Source of the DNA: Murinocardiopsis flavida
Lineage (GTDB): Bacteria; Actinomycetota; Actinomycetes; Streptosporangiales; Streptosporangiaceae
Reading direction: 5' to 3'
Length of the DNA: 64,000 nucleotides
Assembly: GCF_003014485.1 (NCBI RefSeq)
Contig: NZ_PYGA01000001.1
Span: 186,001 to 250,000 of the forward strand
Position numbers and translations under genes: made by a program
Shown here: positions 59,602 to 64,000 of the stretch, one piece after another
Position numbering within the stretch: the first letter of the stretch is position 1
How the letters are laid out: each line of letters begins with the position of its first letter
Notes under the pieces: model-generated
What the model saw: the letters and a program-made list of their open reading frames with translations, nothing else
What the model was told of the DNA's origin: nothing
The model's database searches: none

Positions 59602-59631
59602 ACAATAGCGGAGTTCAGCGCATACGTCGAA
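59602..59631 (-). promoter_or_regulatory. Possible promoter of the tRNA genes
   Basis: On the minus strand, TTCGAC (plus 59626-59631) and TATTGT (59602-59607) are 18 bases apart. The start would be about 35-45 bases upstream of the first tRNA. Because the phosphatase gene also ends nearby, read-through from it is an alternative. Confidence 0.4.
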
Positions 59632-59655
59632 GCGGAATCGGCGCAGCGGCCCGGC

Positions 59656-60282
59656 TCAGCGGTCGTCGCCGAGGGCGCTCTCGTCGGGCAGGCTCGCCGC
59701 GTTGTGCTCCAGCAGCCGCCACGCTCCGGAGCGCGCGGGCCCCAGCATGGACCACGAGCAGTTGCCCAGCGGGCCGAGCGCCTCGCGCTTCTCGGGGGGA
59801 AATCCCAGCATGCGGTTGATCCCCGCGCGCAGCGCGGCGCCGTGGCTGACCGCGACGAGGACGCCGTGCTCCGGGACCCGCCCGAGCCCGCGTTCGATCG
59901 CGTCGTTGACACGGTTGCCGACCAGCGCCATGTCCTCGCCGTCGGGGATGTCCATGGTGATGAACTCCTCAGGCCAGCGCTCGCGGATCTCGGAGCGGGT
60001 CAGGCCCTCCCACGAACCCCCGCTGCGCTCGCGCAGGCCCTTGTCGAACTCCACAGGCAGGCCCGTGCGCTCGGCCAGCTCATAGGCCGTGGCCGCGGCC
60101 CGTTTGAGGTCCGAGGCGACGATCGCATCGGGCCGCAGGCTGACCAGCAGCCCCGCGGCGTGCCGGGCCTGCCGGAGTCCCGCCTCGTTGAGGGGGATGT
60201 CACTGTGGCCCTGGAACCGCTTGTCGGCGTTCCAGTCGGTCTGACCGTGCCGGAGCAGGATGACGCGGCGCGTCTCGGTCAT
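59656..60282 (-). CDS. Histidine phosphatase (phosphoglycerate mutase-like)
   Basis: A 208-residue enzyme. The RHGQT motif at 11-15 (His12 takes the phosphate) and the second His in VSHGAAL are both present, with LRERSGGSWEGLTRSEI holding the acidic residue. In actinomycetes this gene commonly follows rsfS and nadD and is often annotated as a phosphoglycerate mutase or glucosyl-3-phosphoglycerate phosphatase; the substrate is not settled. It lies 39 bases after rsfS. Confidence 0.88.
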   Translation of the reverse strand: MTETRRVILLRHGQTDWNADKRFQGHSDIPLNEAGLRQARHAAGLLVSLRPDAIVASDLKRAAATAYELAERTGLPVEFDKGLRERSGGSWEGLTRSEIRERWPEEFITMDIPDGEDMALVGNRVNDAIERGLGRVPEHGVLVAVSHGAALRAGINRMLGFPPEKREALGPLGNCSWSMLGPARSGAWRLLEHNAASLPDESALGDDR

Positions 60283-60321
60283 CGAGGGTCCCCTCTCACA
60301 GAACCAGCCGTCGCAACCCGG

Positions 60322-60714
60322 TTACTGGTCGGCCGCCGTGCGGCGGGCGCCGCGGGCGTCCTCCGGCAGGGGGATCTCGGGGCAGTCCTTCCACAGCCGC
60401 TCCAGGCCGTAGTAACCGCGCTCCTCCTCGTGCTGGATGTGCACGACGAGTTCGACGTAGTCGAGCAGCACCCAGCGGCCGTCGCGCTCGCCCTCGCGGC
60501 GCACGGGCTTGGCGCCGGCGTCGCGCAGCCGGTCCTCGACCTCCTCGACGATGGAGCGCACCTGGCGGTCGTTCGGCGCCGAGCACAGGACGAACGCGTC
60601 GGTGATGACGAGTTGGTCGCTGACGTCGTAGACGATGATCTCCTGCGCGAGCTTCTCGGCGGCCGCCGCAGCGGCGATGGTCGCCAGCTCGACGGCCCTG
60701 TCCGTGGCTGTCAC
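60322..60714 (-). CDS. rsfS: Ribosome silencing factor RsfS
   Basis: A 130-residue protein that binds the large ribosomal subunit and blocks subunit joining in starvation. The family core is seen in [36 protein letters not shown] and [33 protein letters not shown] 60714 overlaps the nadD stop by four bases (GTGA), so nadD and rsfS are coupled, as in many bacteria. Confidence 0.95.
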   Translation of the reverse strand: MTATDRAVELATIAAAAAAEKLAQEIIVYDVSDQLVITDAFVLCSAPNDRQVRSIVEEVEDRLRDAGAKPVRREGERDGRWVLLDYVELVVHIQHEEERGYYGLERLWKDCPEIPLPEDARGARRTAADQ

Positions 60715-61436
60715 GATGTAGTGGACTCCTCCTGGGGGACGCCGCCCGTGCCGGATGCGGCCGCCCGGTGGGCGCGGCCTGCCATCGCGTCATCGAGGTA
60801 GAGCCCCGTCTTGTTGATGTAGCGGACGATGCCGTCGGGCACCAGGTACCAGATGGGCTCGCCCTTGCGGACCCGCTCCCGGCACTCGGTCGAGGATATG
60901 GACAACGCGGGGACCTCGACCAGGCTGACCTTGCCCTCGGGAAGTCCGGGATCGGCGAGCCGGTGGCCGGGGCGGGTGCAGCCGACGAAATGCGCGAGAT
61001 CGAAGAACTCGTCCACGTTGCGCCAGCTCAGGATAGCGCCCAGCGCGTCGGCCCCGGTGATGAAGAACAGGTCGACATCAGGCCCGTAGACCTGGCGCAT
61101 CTCCCGCAGGGTGTCGATGGTGTAGGTGGGGCCCTCGCGGTCGACCTCGGCGCGGCTCACGCCGAACTGCGGGTTCTCCGCCGTCGCGATGACCGTCATC
61201 AGGTAGCGGTCCTCAGCGGGCGCCACGTGCGCGGGATCCTTCTGCCACGGGTTGCCGGTGGGCACGAACACCACCTCGTCGAGGTGGAAGAAGTGCGCCA
61301 CCTCGCTGGCCGCGACCAGGTGCCCGTGGTGGATGGGGTCGAACGTGCCGCCCATGATCCCCACGCGGCGCGGCCGGCCGCCGCCGCGCGGCCCCCCGTT
61401 GCGGGTCGTGTGCGTCGTCGTCGCTTTGTTCGGCAC
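60711..61436 (-). CDS. nadD: Nicotinate-mononucleotide adenylyltransferase
   Basis: A 241-residue enzyme of NAD synthesis that joins ATP to nicotinate mononucleotide. [15 protein letters not shown] (26-40) is the nucleotidyl-transferase motif; [29 protein letters not shown] near the end is the second. A 24-residue polar extension precedes it. GTG 61436 has GGAG upstream. It heads the nadD-rsfS-phosphatase unit. Confidence 0.94.
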   Translation of the reverse strand: MPNKATTTHTTRNGGPRGGGRPRRVGIMGGTFDPIHHGHLVAASEVAHFFHLDEVVFVPTGNPWQKDPAHVAPAEDRYLMTVIATAENPQFGVSRAEVDREGPTYTIDTLREMRQVYGPDVDLFFITGADALGAILSWRNVDEFFDLAHFVGCTRPGHRLADPGLPEGKVSLVEVPALSISSTECRERVRKGEPIWYLVPDGIVRYINKTGLYLDDAMAGRAHRAAASGTGGVPQEESTTS

Positions 61437-61661
61437 CGTGCCGCTCCGTTCAGCCCTGATAGGACCCTGATCTTCGCCCCTGAGAGCGGGGTACCCCGTC
61501 AGGTGCCGAGGGTAGCCCGCCGCGGCGACCGCACCGTTCGCGCCCTGCCGCGGGGCGCTCGGACGGCGCTTCGCGCACCCCTGAATGGGACCCTGAGAAC
61601 GCGTCATATCTTGACTGCCGGAACCGTGGCATCGCGCTGCGGCGGCGAATAGCATGCCCCC

Positions 61662-62723
61662 ATGGCCAATACTCCTGATCGCACCCGCGTCCGACTCGCC
61701 AACCTCAGCTCCCGGGCCTACGAGCACCCGGCCGATCGCGGCGCACTGGTCGCGCTGCGGTCGCTCCGGGGTTTCGACGAGGTCTTCAAGCGCCTCTCCG
61801 GCCTGTTCAGCGAGCGCGCCCTGCGGCTCATGTTCCTCTCCAGCGCGGTGAAGGTCAGCGAGCGGCAGTTCCCCGAGGTCTACGACTACGTGCGCGACGC
61901 CGCCTACATCCTCGACCTCGACGAGGTCCCCGAGCTGTACATCCAGCAGAACCCCCGGCCCAACGCCATGGCCATCGGCTCCAGCAAGCCGTTCATCGTC
62001 ATGACCACCGGGCTGTTCGACCTGCTCGACCCGGAGGAGCAGCGCTTCGTCGTCGGCCACGAGGTCGGCCACATCCTGTCGGGGCACGCGGTGTACCGCA
62101 CGATGCTGCTGGCGCTCATCCAGCTCGCCGCCCGCGTCGCGTGGATCCCCCTCGGCTACATCGGCATCCGCGCCATCGTGGCGGCCCTGGAGGAGTGGTA
62201 CCGCAAGTCGGAACTGTCGTGCGACCGCGCCGGCGTGCTGGCCTGCCAGTCCCCCGAGGCCGGCAAGCGCGCGCTGATGAAGATGGCCGGCGGCTCCCGC
62301 CTCGCCGAGATGAACTCCGACGCGTTCCGCGACCAGGCCAAGGAGTACGACCGCGGCGGCGACGCCCGCGACGGCCTCCTCAAGCTGCTCAACCTCATCG
62401 GCCAGACCCACCCGTTCGCCGTCGTCCGCTTCGCCGAGCTCGACCGGTGGATCGAGGACGGCTCCTACCGCCGCATCCTCAACGGCGACTACCCCCGCCG
62501 CGACACCGACCGCGACGCCTCCGTCGGCGAGGAGGCGCGCAACGCCGCCAACTCCTACAAGGAGTCGTGGGAGCGCACCACCGACCCGTTCGTCGGCACC
62601 CTGCGCGACGTCGCCGGGAGCGCGGCGAACGCGGGCGGCAAGCTGTTCGACTCGGTGGCCGACCGCTGGAAGAACGGCGGCGGACGCGGCGGCGACAGCA
62701 GCAGCGACCAGAACCAGCGCTAG
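61662..62723 (+). CDS. M48 family zinc metalloprotease
   Basis: A 353-residue membrane-associated protease. HEVGH at 133-137 binds zinc with Glu134 as the catalyst; [12 protein letters not shown] holds the third ligand. One hydrophobic segment ([25 protein letters not shown]) follows the active site, suggesting membrane contact. The C-terminus is hydrophilic with a Gly/Ser/Asp tail. It resembles HtpX-like proteases without the full set of helices. No N-terminal signal is visible. Divergent from nadD. Confidence 0.87.
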   Translation: MANTPDRTRVRLANLSSRAYEHPADRGALVALRSLRGFDEVFKRLSGLFSERALRLMFLSSAVKVSERQFPEVYDYVRDAAYILDLDEVPELYIQQNPRPNAMAIGSSKPFIVMTTGLFDLLDPEEQRFVVGHEVGHILSGHAVYRTMLLALIQLAARVAWIPLGYIGIRAIVAALEEWYRKSELSCDRAGVLACQSPEAGKRALMKMAGGSRLAEMNSDAFRDQAKEYDRGGDARDGLLKLLNLIGQTHPFAVVRFAELDRWIEDGSYRRILNGDYPRRDTDRDASVGEEARNAANSYKESWERTTDPFVGTLRDVAGSAANAGGKLFDSVADRWKNGGGRGGDSSSDQNQR

Positions 62724-63004
62724 CGAGTCCGCGGTCGCGACCGGGCCTCGGTGGTGGCCGGGGCGCGGTAGCGACCAGGGCGCGCGGCCGACCCGGACCC
62801 GTCGTGGGATTAGCCGGGCCGCCCCGCGGGCCCTGGCCGGAACCGGCCGGGGGTGCCACCCACCGCGTCCGGGGCGGCGGCCGCCGCTCTGACCGGCGCA
62901 CCCTCGCGGCCCGGCGGCCGCACGGCACCCGGTGGATCAGCGACCGGCCTGGGCTAGCATGCCTCGACGCCCTCCCCCCGAGGGGCAAGCCGAGGAGCTT
63001 ACCC

Positions 63005-64000
63005 ATGCGCGCGCTGAAGATCCCTCTGTCGGCCCTGCGGCTCGCCGCGGTGTTCGCGGTGCCGCTCGCGGTCTGGTTCGGTTTCGGGGAGTTCTCCCGG
63101 ACCTGCCTCACCCTGCTGGGCGGCTACCTGTCGCAGGACGCCGACTCCCTCGTCCGCCAGACCCTCAACGTCCTCGTGTTCACCGTCCTCGTCATGGCGA
63201 CCGCCGTGTCCTCGCTGGGGATGCTGTACACGCTCCGCAGCGGGATCGCGCTCCCCCGCGGGGCCGCGCGCCACCGCAGGCAGGGGTTCTTCGAGGTCCT
63301 GAGCCGCACCATGATGCCGTTCGTGCTGCTGTACGTGCTGTGGGGGCAGCTGATCTCCGACGTCGGCGCGTTCGACCAGGCGCGGGTGGCGGAGGAGGTC
63401 GCGCTCACCACCTACGGCCGCGGCGAGACCGCCGCCCCCGCCGGCATCGTCACCGACCTGCGGGTGGCCGTCGCGGCGGCGTGCGCGGCCCTCGTCCTGC
63501 GCATGCTGCTGGAGCACCTGCACCGGCGGCGCGGCGGCGTGCTCCCCACTGTCGGCGCCGCCTTCTGCGAGACCGCGTTCACCCTCTTCGCCGTGAGTTC
63601 GCTGAGCCGGCTGATGGGCCGGTTCAACGGCTGGCTCGACCAGCGGGTCGCCGTCCGTGCGGCGGGCGACGTGTGGGAGTCCGCGATAGCGCTGGTCCCG
63701 GGGCTGCCCGAGGTCTTCGCCTGGCTGTCGGACTCCTGGCCGGACATCTCCAGCGGCATCGCGCTGCCATTGGTGTGGCTGATGATCGCCACCCTGGTCT
63801 ACGGCGTCGACATCGAGAGCTACCCGCACTCCTTCGCCGCGCGGCACTGGAGCGCGGCACGCGACCGCATGGGCGCCGCGCCGACCCACCTGCACCGCGC
63901 GATCGCCACAGGCACCCGCGGCGGGTGGGAGAAGTACGGGCCGGTGCTGCACGCCTTCCGGTTCCTGGCCGGTGCGGGGATGCCGGTCCTCGCGGCGTTC
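63005..64000 (+). CDS. Membrane protein, partial (cut by window end)
   Basis: The frame stays open from ATG 63005 to the window edge (332 codons). GAGGAG lies seven bases upstream. The protein starts MRALKIPLSALRLAAVFAVPLAVWF and has several hydrophobic segments (VLVFTVLVMATAVSSLGML, TMMPFVLLYVLWGQLI, VAVAAACAALVLRMLL, GIALPLVWLMIATLVYGV). I do not recognise a family; the remainder is needed. Confidence 0.65.
   Translation, partial: MRALKIPLSALRLAAVFAVPLAVWFGFGEFSRTCLTLLGGYLSQDADSLVRQTLNVLVFTVLVMATAVSSLGMLYTLRSGIALPRGAARHRRQGFFEVLSRTMMPFVLLYVLWGQLISDVGAFDQARVAEEVALTTYGRGETAAPAGIVTDLRVAVAAACAALVLRMLLEHLHRRRGGVLPTVGAAFCETAFTLFAVSSLSRLMGRFNGWLDQRVAVRAAGDVWESAIALVPGLPEVFAWLSDSWPDISSGIALPLVWLMIATLVYGVDIESYPHSFAARHWSAARDRMGAAPTHLHRAIATGTRGGWEKYGPVLHAFRFLAGAGMPVLAAF

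Noticed and set aside
1-64000. CRISPR arrays, insertion sequences or prophage genes
   Set aside because: No regular short repeats with unique spacers, no transposase or integrase-like proteins and no inverted-repeat-bounded segments were found.

Overview
The window is high-GC actinobacterial chromosomal DNA (roughly 70% or more G+C by eye). It shows GTG/TTG starts, purine-rich ribosome sites, an HrdB-type principal sigma factor, adenosylcobalamin-dependent ribonucleotide reductase NrdJ with NrdR, a LexA box of the Gram-positive/actinobacterial type, and a tuberculostearic-acid (TmsA/TmsB) gene pair. Gene content and order suggest a filamentous actinomycete; I favour a Nocardiopsaceae-like organism (Nocardiopsis/Streptomonospora/Thermobifida type), but this is inference and was not tested. 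Most genes look like ordinary chromosomal core or near-core genes. I see no phage, insertion sequence, plasmid functions or CRISPR array.

Layout. 0.3-8.3 kb: DUF7455 zinc protein, a VapBC toxin-antitoxin pair behind an AT-rich palindrome, YaaA, a hypothetical protein, the principal sigma factor HrdB with a strong terminator, and a PAS-PAS-GAF-SpoIIE phosphatase. 8.3-16.5 kb: a three-helix-bundle small protein, an orphan 540-aa protein, an apparent operon (tandem-AAA membrane ATPase, sugar nucleotidyltransferase, tyrosine phosphatase), RNase HII, and small hypothetical proteins. 16.5-20 kb: two coupled membrane SPFH proteins. 20-24 kb: DEDDh exonuclease, a TetR/HXXEE divergent pair with a palindromic operator, a CBS protein, and a HicBA-like toxin-antitoxin module with a Phd-like antitoxin domain. 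24-29.4 kb: nrdJ, nrdR, LysM protein and divergent lexA, with paired NrdR boxes and three LexA boxes. 29.4-38.8 kb: ArsR-like regulator with DMT exporter, lipoprotein hydrolase, leuS with two small membrane proteins, lipoprotein, acyl-CoA ligase. 38.8-43.3 kb: a sugar ABC importer (binding protein and two permeases, no ATPase) with a GH3 beta-N-acetylhexosaminidase-like enzyme, resembling dasABC-dasD. 43.4-48.1 kb: P450, small protein, TmsB and TmsA in one direction. 48.3-57.6 kb: glutamate racemase-like protein, a one-domain voltage-gated cation channel, hypothetical proteins, AI-2E-family permease, DinG/XPD-type helicase, DUF427 protein. 57.7-64 kb: sortase-type surface protein, two identical tRNA-Ala(GGC) genes, the histidine phosphatase-rsfS-nadD operon, an M48 metalloprotease, and a membrane protein cut by the window end.

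How the parts fit together. The nrdJ/nrdR/LysM/lexA block joins DNA precursor supply, its repressor and the SOS response; the visible operators (two NrdR boxes 31 bp apart, three LexA boxes between lexA and the LysM gene) match that logic. The tms block probably makes 10-methyl branched membrane fatty acids, and the acyl-CoA ligase and P450 also point to lipid metabolism. The least explained items are the coupled SPFH pair, the membrane-anchored double CbxX-type ATPase, the HicBA-like module with its three 9-bp-spaced operator repeats, and the channel with a non-standard selectivity filter.
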